64,000 bases of DNA, taken from the NCBI RefSeq assembly GCF_029223525.1, contig NZ_JARHTQ010000006.1, positions 124,001 through 188,000 of the forward strand, in the 5' to 3' direction. The stretch comes from Streptantibioticus ferralitis. Lineage in GTDB: Bacteria; Actinomycetota; Actinomycetes; Streptomycetales; Streptomycetaceae. Shown in pieces: positions 18,537 through 27,066 of this stretch. Each line of letters opens with the position of its first letter. Position 1 is the stretch's first letter. A model generated the notes under the pieces. That model made no database searches. It was not told where the DNA came from and saw nothing but the letters and a program-made list of their open reading frames with translations. A program made the position numbers and the translations under genes.

Positions 18537-18645
18537 CATTACCCGAACGTCTGGCATTACACGAGCTGTCTGGTGCATTACACGAACGGCCTGCCATTAC
18601 ACGAACAGACGGCCATTACACGAACAGACGGCCATTACACGAAAC
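18537..18645. repeat. Six-copy short tandem array, consensus CATTACACGAAC, period 18-21 bp
   Basis: Copies start at 18537, 18555, 18576, 18595, 18614 and 18633 (steps of 18, 21, 19, 19, 19). The last three units are nearly identical (CATTACACGAACAGACGGC type). The array fills the gap between the GDPD stop and the amino-acid ABC transporter and ends about 80 bases before the binding-protein start. It is distinctly less GC-rich than its flanks. It may be a cluster of protein-binding sites or a slipped-strand minisatellite; it is too short-period and spacer-free for CRISPR. Confidence 0.85.
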
Positions 18646-18727
18646 GTCACGTTCACAAACGTCCGCCATACGGTCAACAACTGGCCTGACCTGGACAGTT
18701 GACGGTTGCCAGTGCCAGTCTCCCGCT

Positions 18728-19630
18728 ATGCGTCCCGCCTTCGCCTCGCACCGGCCCTCGGTTGGTCCACGTCTTGCCGCGGTCGTCGCGGTCTGCGCCC
18801 TCGTCCTGGCGGCCTCCGGCTGCGCCCCGCAGCAGGACAGCACTGCCGCCTCCGGCGCTTCCGGCTCCGCCGCCGCGAGCTGCGCGCCGGGCGCACTGCG
18901 CACCCACACCGCGGGCAAGCTCACGATCGGCACCGACAAGCCCGCGTACGCACCCTGGTTCCAGGACGACAACCCGGCCGACGGCAAGGGGTTCGAGGCC
19001 GCCACCGCGTATGCCGTCGCCAAGCGGTTGGGCTACGACGCCTCACAAGTGGTCTGGCAGACCGTCCCGTTCAACAACGCCATCACTCCCGGCGCCAAGA
19101 GCTTCGACCTCGACCTCAACCAGGTCTCCATCAGTGACGAGCGGCGGCGCGCCGTCGACTTCTCCTCCGGCTACTACGACGTTCGACAGGCGCTGATCGC
19201 GCCGAAGGGCTCGAAGATCGCGAACGCGAGGAGCATCGCAGATCTACGCGGTGCCAAGCTCGGCGCCCAGGTGGGCACCACCAGCCTCGACGTCCTCACC
19301 CATGTGGTGAAACCGACCCAGCAGCCCGCCATCTACCAGAAGAACGACCTGGCCAAGAGCGCGTTGAAGAACGGGCAGGTCGACGGGATCGTCGTGGATC
19401 TGCCCACCGCGTTCTACATCACCTCCGCCGAGGTGACGGACGCCAAGGTGGTCGGGCAGTTCGCGGACACCGGTGGGCAGCCCGAGCAGTTCGGCTTCGT
19501 ACTGGACAAGGGCAGCCCGCTGACCGCGTGCGTCAGCAGGGCCGTGGACGCGCTGCGCGCCAACGGCACACTGGCGGCGCTCGACAAGCGCTGGCTGTCC
19601 GAGGCCGTCAACGCCCCCGTCCTCAAGTAG
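18728..19630 (+). CDS. Polar amino-acid ABC transporter, substrate-binding lipoprotein
   Basis: The product has 300 residues from ATG 18728. It has an N-terminal lipoprotein signal with lipobox LAASGC at about residues 27-32, then a linker of Ala/Ser, then the family 3 solute-binding domain: KLTIGTDKPAYAPWF, GFEAATAYAVAKRLG, SFDLDLNQVSISDERRRAVDFS, and a second lobe with LGAQVGTTSLD. It captures a polar amino acid outside the cell and feeds the permease and ATPase that follow directly. A six-unit repeat array lies just upstream. Confidence 0.92.
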   Translation: MRPAFASHRPSVGPRLAAVVAVCALVLAASGCAPQQDSTAASGASGSAAASCAPGALRTHTAGKLTIGTDKPAYAPWFQDDNPADGKGFEAATAYAVAKRLGYDASQVVWQTVPFNNAITPGAKSFDLDLNQVSISDERRRAVDFSSGYYDVRQALIAPKGSKIANARSIADLRGAKLGAQVGTTSLDVLTHVVKPTQQPAIYQKNDLAKSALKNGQVDGIVVDLPTAFYITSAEVTDAKVVGQFADTGGQPEQFGFVLDKGSPLTACVSRAVDALRANGTLAALDKRWLSEAVNAPVLK

Positions 19631-19641
19631 CGGGTCGCGCC

Positions 19642-20547
19642 ATGATGTTGGACAATCCCGAAGTACCGCACCAGGACGAGACGTTGCCGTCGGCGGACGA
19701 CGGCTACCAGCCGTCCGCACGCCGCCTGGAACGCGAGCGGCTGCACCGCGCCCGTACCCGCCGGGCGATCGCCGTCGCCGCGGCCAGCACGCTGGTCACC
19801 GTCGGCGTGCTGTATCTGGCGGTGACCCACGCCCCCGGCTGGCCGCGCACCCGCGAGACGTTCCTCAACGCGCACTACGCACGCATCGCGCTCCCCCAGG
19901 TGCTCAAGGGCCTCTGGCTCAACGTGCGGCTTCTGGTCTGCTGCGGGGCGCTCATCCTCGTGTTCGGGATGCTGCTCGCGCTCGCCCGTACGCTGCGCGG
20001 GCCGGTGTTCTTCCCGCTGCGCGCGCTGGCCACCGCCTATGTCGACTTCTTCCGCGGACTGCCGCTGATCATCTGCCTGTTGGGGGTGGTCTTCGGAGTG
20101 CCCGCGCTGCGTCTGCAGGGGGTCACCAACAACCCGGTGGTCCTGGGCGGGGCCGCACTGGTGCTCACGTACTCCGCGTATGTCGCCGAGGTGTTCCGCG
20201 CCGGGATCGAGACGGTGCACCCCAGTCAGCGCGCCGCGGCCCGCTCGCTCGGGCTGACCGGTGCCCAGGCGATGCGGTACGTGGTGCTGCCGCAGGCGGT
20301 CCGCCGTGTTGTGCCGCCGCTGCTCAACGACCTGGTCTCGCTGCAGAAGGACACCGGTCTGGTGTCGATCGCGGGCGCGGTCGACGCGGTGTACGCGGCG
20401 CAGATCATCACCGGGGAGAGCTTCAACTACACGCCGTACGTGGTGGCCGGGCTGGTCTTCGTCGCGCTGACCATTCCCATGACGCGCTTCACCGACTGGG
20501 TTACGGCCCGGATGAACCGCAGGCAGTCCCAGGGAGGTGCGGTGTGA
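19642..20547 (+). CDS. Polar amino-acid ABC transporter permease
   Basis: The product has 301 residues from ATG 19642. A hydrophilic N-terminal stretch of about 45 residues precedes the first membrane helix (IAVAAASTLVTVGVLYLAV). The HisM/GlnP-type permease domain follows, with the EAA loop seen as RAAARSLGLTGAQAMRYVVLPQA (about 192-214), which docks on the ATPase. It forms the membrane channel for the substrate delivered by the upstream lipoprotein. It overlaps the ATPase gene by 4 bases (GTGA). Confidence 0.93.
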   Translation: MMLDNPEVPHQDETLPSADDGYQPSARRLERERLHRARTRRAIAVAAASTLVTVGVLYLAVTHAPGWPRTRETFLNAHYARIALPQVLKGLWLNVRLLVCCGALILVFGMLLALARTLRGPVFFPLRALATAYVDFFRGLPLIICLLGVVFGVPALRLQGVTNNPVVLGGAALVLTYSAYVAEVFRAGIETVHPSQRAAARSLGLTGAQAMRYVVLPQAVRRVVPPLLNDLVSLQKDTGLVSIAGAVDAVYAAQIITGESFNYTPYVVAGLVFVALTIPMTRFTDWVTARMNRRQSQGGAV

Positions 20548-21293
20548 CGCAGGTCGTGCTGCGTATGGAGGCGGTACGCAAGTCCTACGGGCCCACCGTG
20601 GTGCTACGCGATGTGGACCTGGAGGTTCCGCAGCACACGGTGACGGCCCTCATCGGAGCCTCCGGTTCCGGCAAGTCCACCCTGCTGCGCTGCGCCAACC
20701 TGCTGGAGGAGGTGGACGACGGCGCGATCTTCCTGGACGGCGAGGAGATCACCGACCCGCGGGCCGACCAGAACGCGGTACGCCGCCGGATCGGCGTGGT
20801 CTTCCAGGCGTACAACCTCTTCCCGCACATGACCGTGCTGGACAACATCACGTTGGCACCGCGCCGGGTGCACCGGATGTCCCGTGCACAGGCCGAGGAA
20901 CAGGCGCGGGAGCTGCTGGCCCGTCTCGGCCTGGCGGACAAGGCGGGCGAGTACCCGGACCGGCTCAGCGGCGGTCAGCAGCAACGGGTCGCGATCGTAC
21001 GGGCGTTGGCGGGCCGCCCCCGGCTGCTGCTGCTGGACGAGATCACCGCGGCGCTCGACCCGGAACTGGTCGGCGAGGTGCTCTCGGTGGTGCGCGACCT
21101 GAAGGAACAGGGCATGACCATGGTCATCGCCACCCATGAGATGGGGTTCGCTCGGGACGTCGCGGACCAGGTGTGCTTCCTGGACGGCGGGGTGGTACTG
21201 GAGCGCGGCGCACCGCAGGAGGTGTTCGGCGCGCCGCGTGAGGAGCGCACGCGGCGCTTTCTGCGCCGGATCGTCGAGGCGGGCCGTCTGTGA
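20544..21293 (+). CDS. Polar amino-acid ABC transporter ATP-binding protein
   Basis: The product has 249 residues from a GTG overlapping the permease stop, with AGGGAGG upstream. All ABC motifs are present: Walker A GASGSGKST (about 38-46), Q-loop FQAYNLF, signature LSGGQQQR, Walker B LLLLDEITAALD and H-loop ATHEM. Ile replaces the usual Pro/Ala after the Walker B DE, a minor variation. It energises import through the preceding permease. The operon order (binding protein, permease, ATPase) is the standard one. Confidence 0.95.
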   Translation: MTQVVLRMEAVRKSYGPTVVLRDVDLEVPQHTVTALIGASGSGKSTLLRCANLLEEVDDGAIFLDGEEITDPRADQNAVRRRIGVVFQAYNLFPHMTVLDNITLAPRRVHRMSRAQAEEQARELLARLGLADKAGEYPDRLSGGQQQRVAIVRALAGRPRLLLLDEITAALDPELVGEVLSVVRDLKEQGMTMVIATHEMGFARDVADQVCFLDGGVVLERGAPQEVFGAPREERTRRFLRRIVEAGRL

Positions 21294-21305
21294 ACCCGCG
21301 GCCCG

Positions 21306-21839
21306 CTATCCCAGCTTCTTGACCAGCAGCTCGAACTGCAGGTCCGCGCGGCGCGGCAGCCCGAACCGCTCCTCCCCGTACGGGAACGGGGTCATCTCAC
21401 CGGTGCGGCGGTAACCGCGGCGCTCATACCAGGCGATCAGGTCGTCGCGCACCGAGATCACCGTCATCCGCATCTCGTCGACGCCCCACTCCTCCCGGGC
21501 GAAACGCTCCGCCTCGGCGATGATCACCTTGCCCAGCCCACCGCCCTGCCGGGTCGGCCGCACCGCGAACATCCCGAAGTAGGCGTGTCCGTCGCGGCGT
21601 TCCAACTGGCAGCAGGCGATCGGCGCGCCGTTTTCCTCGACCACCACCATCCGGCTGTTCGCGCTGTTGACCACCTCGGCGACGCCTTCGGGGTCGGTGC
21701 GCTGGCCGTCGAGCAGGTCCGCCTCGGTCGTCCACCCGGCCCGGCTGGAGTCGCCGCGGTACGCGGACTCGATGAGCGCCACCAAGGCGGGCACGTCCGT
21801 CGGCGTGGCGGAACGGAAGACAGGTGCGGGGATGGTCAT
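21306..21839 (-). CDS. GNAT-family N-acetyltransferase
   Basis: The product has 177 residues from ATG 21839. The GNAT fold is shown by FRSATPTDVPALVALIESAYRG at the start, the acetyl-CoA-binding motif A in FAVRPTRQGGGLGKVIIAEAERFA (Q/R-x-x-G-x-G/A pattern), and IAWYERRGYRRTGEM near the end. The acceptor substrate is unknown. It is divergent from the VOC gene and converges with the ABC ATPase (12-base gap). Confidence 0.88.
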   Translation of the reverse strand: MTIPAPVFRSATPTDVPALVALIESAYRGDSSRAGWTTEADLLDGQRTDPEGVAEVVNSANSRMVVVEENGAPIACCQLERRDGHAYFGMFAVRPTRQGGGLGKVIIAEAERFAREEWGVDEMRMTVISVRDDLIAWYERRGYRRTGEMTPFPYGEERFGLPRRADLQFELLVKKLG

Positions 21840-21911
21840 GGTGACGCGAAACCTCTCCGATGCGCGGGTGGCGGACGGTCCGAGGGTAACCCGACGCGTA
21901 TTGTCCGCTTC

Positions 21912-22298
21912 ATGGTCAACGTACTGAGCAGCCGCGTCCTGCTGCGGCCGACCGATCTGGAGCGGTCCCGCGCCTTCTACCGCGATGACCTCGGCCTCGC
22001 CATCTATCGCGAGTTCGGTGCGGGACCGGAACGCGGCACCGTGTTCTTCCTGGGCGGCGGCTATCTGGAGGTCTCCGGCCACTCCGAGGCACCGCCGGCT
22101 CCGGGGATGGAGCTGTGGCTCCAGGTCCCGGACGCTGAGGCGGCCCGCGAACGCCTCGTGGGGCGCGGTGTCCGGGTGCTGCGCGAGCCGCTGCGGGAGC
22201 CGTGGGGGCTGATCGAGATGTGGATCGCGGACCCGGACGGCATCAGAATCGTGATCGTGGAGGTCCCCGAAGACCACCCTATGCGTTACCGTCCGTAG
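21912..22298 (+). CDS. VOC-family (glyoxalase/bleomycin-resistance fold) protein
   Basis: The product has 128 residues, a single vicinal-oxygen-chelate domain of two beta-alpha-beta-beta-beta repeats: VLLRPTDLERSRAFYRDDLG, GGGYLEVSGHSE, and GLIEMWIADPDGIRIVIVEVP, with a terminal acidic metal ligand. Members bind a metal and act as lyases, dioxygenases or drug-binding proteins. No ribosome binding site is visible; a TATTGT sequence 10-15 bases upstream suggests a leaderless transcript. Function unknown. Confidence 0.85.
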   Translation: MVNVLSSRVLLRPTDLERSRAFYRDDLGLAIYREFGAGPERGTVFFLGGGYLEVSGHSEAPPAPGMELWLQVPDAEAARERLVGRGVRVLREPLREPWGLIEMWIADPDGIRIVIVEVPEDHPMRYRP

Positions 22299-22748
22299 CC
22301 GTCGCGCACAACGGTCAGGCGCGTCCCGACGCCCCCGTTTGGGGCACAACACTTCTGCCCTTGCCGGACAGGCCGTGTGAGGCTGTCGCGCTGTGACGAA
22401 GGAGCCGCACCCGGAATCCACGCACAAGGGCACCGCGGTTCGGCGGGAAGACGTTGCCCCCCATGCCGCCGAGCGGCGCGCTACGCAACGGCACCGAGAC
22501 GGAAGCCCGCATCCCCACAACGTCGACGGCGTCAGCGACGGTACAGCGATGTTGCCCCGCGCCCGCCGCAACTCGCATCACCAATACGACGGGCTGAGAG
22601 TCGAACCGCGTTGCGGCGGACCGCACTTGGCCCTTCAGCGCCCCGCGCGCCCCTGCCGCGCGCCCGCCGTACCACCGTGCGCCAGGGTGTGCGCCCGCCG
22701 CCACGGGAAACCTCCCCGAGGGGGCGGTACGAACCGGGGAGGGGCACC
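22299..22748. other. Intergenic region without a supported gene
   Basis: Several frames are open, including one from GTG 22393, but none resembles a known family and all overlap the DUF5134 gene in another frame. Only GGGAGGGG, the ribosome binding site of the downstream gene, is clear (about 22736-22744). No strong hairpin or repeat was found. Confidence 0.5.
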
Positions 22749-23333
22749 ATGCACGGACCACCGTTGGTGGCCTGGCTGCTGGTGGCGATCGGTTCTGCCA
22801 CAGGGGTCTCGTGCCTGCTGCGTACGGGAGCGGGGTGCGCCGCCGCGCCGGGCGAGCGGCGCACCGCGCGGGACGAGGGGGTGATGGGCCTCGGCATGGC
22901 GCTGATGGCGGTCCCGGGGGCCGCGTTGGACGAACGGGTGTGGGGACCGCCGCTGTTCGCCGTGCTGTTCGGTGCGATCGCGGTGCGGTCCGTGCTGCTG
23001 GTGCGGTGCGAGGCACATCGCGCGCACCACGCGGTGGAGGCCGCGGGAATGGTCTATATGGCGGTGCTGATGGCGACGGCGCAGCGCGGGGCTGACGGTA
23101 TGCCGGGGATGGCCGGGATGGCGCAGGGCATGGCCGGGATTCCCGCCGTGACCGCGCTGTTGCTCTGCTACTTCGCCGGGTACGCGCTGTGGGCCGGGGT
23201 GCGAATACTTCCGGCGGCCGACCCGGTGGCGTCGGGCGCGCCGGCTGGCGCGCTGCTGCGGGATCCTGGGGTGGCCGCGGCCTGCCGGGTGTCACTGAGC
23301 ATCGGAATGTTCGCGATGCTCCTGACGATGTGA
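22749..23333 (+). CDS. DUF5134 integral membrane protein
   Basis: The product has 194 residues with about five hydrophobic segments, starting MHGPPLVAWLLVAIG. It matches the actinobacterial DUF5134 family. A methionine- and glycine-rich loop (GMPGMAGMAQGMAGIP, about 117-132) and conserved histidines in a HRAHHAVEAAGMVYM helix could bind copper; that is inference from composition. The start has GGGAGGGG 4 bases upstream. It precedes an M56-type peptidase gene on the same strand, an arrangement often seen for this family. Confidence 0.82.
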   Translation: MHGPPLVAWLLVAIGSATGVSCLLRTGAGCAAAPGERRTARDEGVMGLGMALMAVPGAALDERVWGPPLFAVLFGAIAVRSVLLVRCEAHRAHHAVEAAGMVYMAVLMATAQRGADGMPGMAGMAQGMAGIPAVTALLLCYFAGYALWAGVRILPAADPVASGAPAGALLRDPGVAAACRVSLSIGMFAMLLTM

Positions 23334-23503
23334 ACGCAAGGTCGGTACGAAGCCTTGGCGGACGCATTCGGGGCGGAGCCACCGTGGACGCATGGGGCTC
23401 GGGGCGAAGCCCTCGTAGTCCCTCCTCCACCCGCCGTGAGGCGTACGTCACCTTCGCGTAACCGGCGTACCCATCAGTAGCGTCGCGCCATAGTGTGTGC
23501 GCC

Positions 23504-24442
23504 ATGACGGTCCCGTTTGTGCTGCTGGTCCTCGGCGCACTTGCGGCGGCAATGGCGCCCCGTCTGCTCTCCAGGGCCGACTGGTCGGACCGTGAACCGG
23601 TGCTGGCCCTGTGGGTGTGGCAGTGCGTGGTCGCCTCCGTGCTGCTGTGCTGCGTCCTGACGATGGCGTTGTGCGCCTCTGCCGCGTCGCCCGCGGTGCG
23701 CTGGCACCTGTTCGCGCTCGCCCCGCGGGGTGTCGTGGACGCCTATGGACTCGCCGCCTACGGCCCGTGGGCCGGGGCGCTCGCGGTGCTGCTGGCCTGC
23801 GGCGGTGCCTGGTCGGTGGCCATGCTCACCCGTGAGGTGCGCGGCGCCCGCGCGCGGCGGCGGCAGCGCCGCGCGGAACTCCTGGTGCGCGCCCCCATGC
23901 TCCCCGGTGAGCCGCCGTCCAGCAGCGAACGCCTCGTCGTTCTGGAGGGCCGCCGTCCCGACGCCTGGTGGCTTTCCGGTCCGCAGCCGCAGTTGGTGAT
24001 CACCACGGCGGCCCTGCGGCGGCTCAAGGGGCGGCAGTTGGATGCCGTACTCGCCCATGAGCAGGGGCACGCGCGGGCCCGGCACGACTGGCTGCTGCAC
24101 TGCGCCTACGCGCTCGCCGCGGGCTTTCCCCAGGTGCCGGTGTTCGAAGGGTTCCGCCAGCAGGTACACCGGTTGGTCGAGCTGGCCGCGGATGACGTCG
24201 CCTCGCGCCGCTTCGGGCGGTTGACCACCGCTCTGGCACTGGTCGAACTCAACGAGGACCGCGGGGTGTTCGGCCCCTGCCCGACGCCGCTCGCCCAACT
24301 GCCCGGACGGGTGCACCGGTTGCTGGATCCGGCACCGCGGCTCACCCTGGCCCGCCGGATGCGGGTGTCGGCGATGGCCCTGCTGCTGCCGGTGGTACCG
24401 CTGCTGGTGACCTTCGGGCCTGGGCTCGGCGCTCTGTCCTAG
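23504..24442 (+). CDS. M56-family membrane metallopeptidase
   Basis: The product has 312 residues from ATG 23504. Membrane helices occupy the N-terminal part (about 3-20, 35-62, 88-108) and the C-terminus (about 288-308). The zinc motif HEQGH lies at about residues 185-189, with LVELAADDVAS further on providing the third ligand. This is the BlaR1/MecR1-type peptidase core without a penicillin-binding sensor domain. It may pair with a BlaI-type repressor or act with the DUF5134 gene just upstream. Confidence 0.9.
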   Translation: MTVPFVLLVLGALAAAMAPRLLSRADWSDREPVLALWVWQCVVASVLLCCVLTMALCASAASPAVRWHLFALAPRGVVDAYGLAAYGPWAGALAVLLACGGAWSVAMLTREVRGARARRRQRRAELLVRAPMLPGEPPSSSERLVVLEGRRPDAWWLSGPQPQLVITTAALRRLKGRQLDAVLAHEQGHARARHDWLLHCAYALAAGFPQVPVFEGFRQQVHRLVELAADDVASRRFGRLTTALALVELNEDRGVFGPCPTPLAQLPGRVHRLLDPAPRLTLARRMRVSAMALLLPVVPLLVTFGPGLGALS

Positions 24443-24499
24443 CTTGCGTACTGCCACGCCCTGCGCTCGTTCACAGCGCCGTCTCGTACGATCCTGGCC

Positions 24500-25156
24500 G
24501 TGCCGATGAGTTGCCGATCACCCAGAACCCGCTGCCTGACCTGGACGGCCGCGCTCACCGTCTGCTTCGTCGCGCTGCTGGCCTTCGTCCTCGCCAGCGG
24601 CGCGGTGCCTTTCGACCGGCGGATCGACGACGCGCTGCACAGCCTCGCGCTGGCCCACCCCGGTTGGACCCGGCTCAATCTCGACCTCACCAACTGGGTG
24701 TGGGCACCGGCGACGATGCGGCTGCTCACCGTCGCGGCGGCCGCCGTACTGCTGCGGTTGCGGGAGCGTCGTCAGGCGCTGTGGGTGCTGGCCGCCTGCG
24801 GCGTCGGCTGGGCGCTGGAGGTGGGCGTGAAGGCCGCGGTCGGCCGGAGCCGCCCGTACTGGCCGCATCCGTTGGACACCGTGACGGACGGCTCCTTGCC
24901 CTCCGGCCATGCGATGGCGGCGACGATCGCCTGTGTGACGCTGGCCTGGCTGCTGCGCCTGCACGGGGTACGCGGGGCCTGGTGGACGTCGGTCGTCGGG
25001 CTGGGGACGGTGTCGGTCCTCGGCGTAGGCTTCACCCGGTTGTACGTGGGGGTGCACTGGCTGTCCGACGTGCTCGCCGGGTGGCTGCTCGGCACGGCCG
25101 TCGTCACCGCGTCCGCTGCCGCCCTCACACCGTGGCGGAGGTCCCGAACCGCCTGA
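24500..25156 (+). CDS. PAP2-family phosphatase
   Basis: The product has 218 residues from GTG 24500 (or ATG 24506), with five to six hydrophobic segments. The three phosphatase motifs are intact: KAAVGRSRP (about residue 112), LPSGHAM (about 138) and TRLYVGVHWLSD (about 180). It is a membrane lipid phosphatase of the phosphatidate or undecaprenyl-diphosphate phosphatase type. It lies 57 bases after the M56 peptidase gene. Confidence 0.92.
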   Translation: MPMSCRSPRTRCLTWTAALTVCFVALLAFVLASGAVPFDRRIDDALHSLALAHPGWTRLNLDLTNWVWAPATMRLLTVAAAAVLLRLRERRQALWVLAACGVGWALEVGVKAAVGRSRPYWPHPLDTVTDGSLPSGHAMAATIACVTLAWLLRLHGVRGAWWTSVVGLGTVSVLGVGFTRLYVGVHWLSDVLAGWLLGTAVVTASAAALTPWRRSRTA

Positions 25157-25199
25157 CGCGCCTGCCCGCCGCCGACGGGGCCCGACGGAGGAGGAGACC

Positions 25200-25643
25200 A
25201 TGACACCCTTCCAACTCACCTTCGACTGCGCCGATCCGACCGTCATGGTGCGTTTCTGGGCCAACGCGCTGGGCTACGAGGCCGAGCCCGCGCCGACCGG
25301 CTTCTCCGACTGGAACGCGTACTGGCGCAGTGCGGGCGTCTCGGAGGAGAAACCGGTGGGTGACGGCTGCGGCTCCATCGTGGACCCGCGCGGCACCGGA
25401 CCGCGGATCTGGTTCCAGCCGGTACCCGAGGGCAAGTCGGTCAAGAACCGCCTCCATCTGGACATCCGGGCGAGCGGTGGCCGCGAAGTGCCACTCGCGA
25501 TCCGCAAGGAGCGGATCGACGCCGAGGTGTTGCGGCTGGTGAAAGCCGGAGCGACACGACTGCGTGTGCTGGCGCCGGAAGATCACGACCACTACGCGGT
25601 GGTGATGCAGGACCCCGAGGGGAACGAGTTCTGCCTGGCCTGA
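25200..25643 (+). CDS. VOC-family glyoxalase-like protein
   Basis: The product has 147 residues with a very strong ribosome binding site (GGAGGAGGAG, 3 bases before ATG). It is a Glyoxalase_6-type domain: LTFDCADPTVMVRFWANALGY at the N-terminus, RIWFQPVPEGKSVKNRLHLDI in the middle, and VVMQDPEGNEFCLA at the end. The substrate is unknown. Confidence 0.87.
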   Translation: MTPFQLTFDCADPTVMVRFWANALGYEAEPAPTGFSDWNAYWRSAGVSEEKPVGDGCGSIVDPRGTGPRIWFQPVPEGKSVKNRLHLDIRASGGREVPLAIRKERIDAEVLRLVKAGATRLRVLAPEDHDHYAVVMQDPEGNEFCLA

Positions 25644-25700
25644 CGACTCAACCCGCGGACCCGCCAGCCGCGTGGTGGCCGGCGGGCCTAGCCTGTCGCC

Positions 25701-26396
25701 ATGACGATCAAGGGATGTCTCTTCGACTTCTCCGGCACCCTCTTCCGGGTCGAACCGACCGAGCACTGGCTGCGCGGCGCGCTGGCGCAGGTCGGCATCG
25801 TCGCCACGGAGGAGGACATCGCCCGCTACGCGCAGCAGTTGGAGTACGTCGGCGCACTGCCCGGTGGCCAGTCCCCGCACGCCATACCCCAACATCTGCA
25901 GCGACTGTGGGACGAACGCGACCTGGGCCGAGCCCGGCACCGCGCCGCCTACACCGGCCTCGCCCGCCAAGTCGAGCTGCCTTGGCCCGAGTTGTACGAC
26001 GTGCTCTACGACCGCCATATGTCGCCCTCGGCTTGGGCGCCCTACCCCGACGCACTCGATGTGCTGGCCGCGCTGCGCGAGCGCGGTATCCGCGTCGCGC
26101 TGCTGAGCAACATCGGCTGGGATCTCCGTCCCGTGCTGCGCGAGTACGGCGTCGATCGATACCTCGACACGGCCGTGCTCAGCTACGAGCACGGCGTCCA
26201 GAAGCCGGATCCAAGAATCTTCCGTATCGCCTGTGACGGGATCGGGCTGGCGCCCGAGGAAGTCCTGATGGTGGGCGACAGCGTGGAAGCCGACGGCGGT
26301 GCGACCGCGGTGGGTTGCGCGTTCCACCAGGTGGCGCCTCTGCCGGTGGATCAGCGCCCGGACGGACTGCGGCCGGTACTGGAACGCGTCGGCTGA
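25701..26396 (+). CDS. HAD-family hydrolase
   Basis: The product has 231 residues. Motif I is DFSGT at residues 9-13: the nucleophilic Asp is kept, but the second Asp of the classical DxDxT is Ser, as in haloacid-dehalogenase-like members rather than phosphatases. Motif II is LLSNIG, the motif III lysine is in VQKPDPRIF (about 173), and motif IV is MVGDSVEADGGA. A helical cap lies between motifs I and II. A leaderless start is likely (TAGCCT about 10 bases upstream). A hairpin terminator follows. Confidence 0.88.
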   Translation: MTIKGCLFDFSGTLFRVEPTEHWLRGALAQVGIVATEEDIARYAQQLEYVGALPGGQSPHAIPQHLQRLWDERDLGRARHRAAYTGLARQVELPWPELYDVLYDRHMSPSAWAPYPDALDVLAALRERGIRVALLSNIGWDLRPVLREYGVDRYLDTAVLSYEHGVQKPDPRIFRIACDGIGLAPEEVLMVGDSVEADGGATAVGCAFHQVAPLPVDQRPDGLRPVLERVG

Positions 26397-26402
26397 CTGG
26401 TG

Positions 26403-26435
26403 AGGCCCTGCAGACGGGGGGATGCTGCAGGGCCT
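26403..26435. terminator. Hairpin terminator after the HAD gene
   Basis: An 11-bp perfect stem (AGGCCCTGCAG / CTGCAGGGCCT) with an 11-base loop begins 7 bases after the HAD stop codon. Confidence 0.75.
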
Positions 26436-26560
26436 CGACCTGTCCAACGGACGGACTTCACGTCGAGTTCCGCGCATCGCGGAAAATTCTCCTCACCCTC
26501 ACACCAACACCATGATCGGCGGAATCGACCACACGGCGCGTGGTCGGGGACCATGGACGC

Positions 26561-26986
26561 ATGGCCGAGAACTTCACCAGCGACATCTTCGACCTGACCA
26601 CCGGCTCACGCGAGGCGGCCGTCGACATCACCGACCGCTGCACGTCGTTCCTCGCTCGGGCGGCAGGCGGCCGGGACGGGCTGCTCAACGTCTTCGTACC
26701 GCACGCCACCGCGGGCATCGCCATCATCGAGACCGGCGCGGGCAGCGACATCGACCTCCTGGCGCAGCTGCGCGAGCTGCTCCCCGCCGACGACCGCTGG
26801 CACCACCGGCACGGCACCCCCGGACACGGCCGCGACCACGTCCTGCCAGCGTTCATCGCCCCGCACGCCACACTGCCGGTGATCGGCGGCGCTCTGGCGC
26901 TCGGCACCTGGCAGTCGGTGGTGTTCGTCGACACCAACGTCGACAACCCCCACCGGCAGTTCCGGTTGAGCCTTCTCGGCTGGTAG
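26561..26986 (+). CDS. YjbQ family (UPF0047) protein
   Basis: The product has 141 residues, typical for the family. Conserved features are NVFVPHATAGIAIIE, the HRHGTPGHGRDHVLPAFI segment with clustered histidines, and LGTWQSVVFVDTNVDNPHRQ. Family members have weak thiamine-phosphate-synthase activity, and the true role is unclear. ATG 26561 is preferred; a GTG at 26540 would add seven residues. It converges with the ABC exporter gene. Confidence 0.9.
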   Translation: MAENFTSDIFDLTTGSREAAVDITDRCTSFLARAAGGRDGLLNVFVPHATAGIAIIETGAGSDIDLLAQLRELLPADDRWHHRHGTPGHGRDHVLPAFIAPHATLPVIGGALALGTWQSVVFVDTNVDNPHRQFRLSLLGW

Positions 26987-27014
26987 AGGAGGCCGTCGAG
27001 ACGGTAGAGCGGAG

Positions 27015-27031
27015 GTCCGGCCGCGCCGGAC
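27015..27031. terminator. Small hairpin between converging genes
   Basis: GTCCGGC and GCCGGAC form a 7-bp stem with a 3-base loop between the YjbQ gene and the end of the ABC exporter gene. It is a plausible shared terminator. Confidence 0.45.
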
Positions 27032-27066
27032 GGCGGTGACTGGACACCGCCCCCGCGCCACCGGCG

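Noticed and set aside
18537-18645. Possible CRISPR array
   Set aside because: The repeats are about 12 bases long with 6-9 base gaps; CRISPR needs repeats of about 28-37 bases with unique spacers of about 30, and no cas genes are near.
22393-22884. Plus-strand frame from GTG 22393 as a gene before DUF5134
   Set aside because: Its composition is low-complexity Arg/Pro/His without family similarity, and it overlaps the DUF5134 gene by over 130 bases in another frame.
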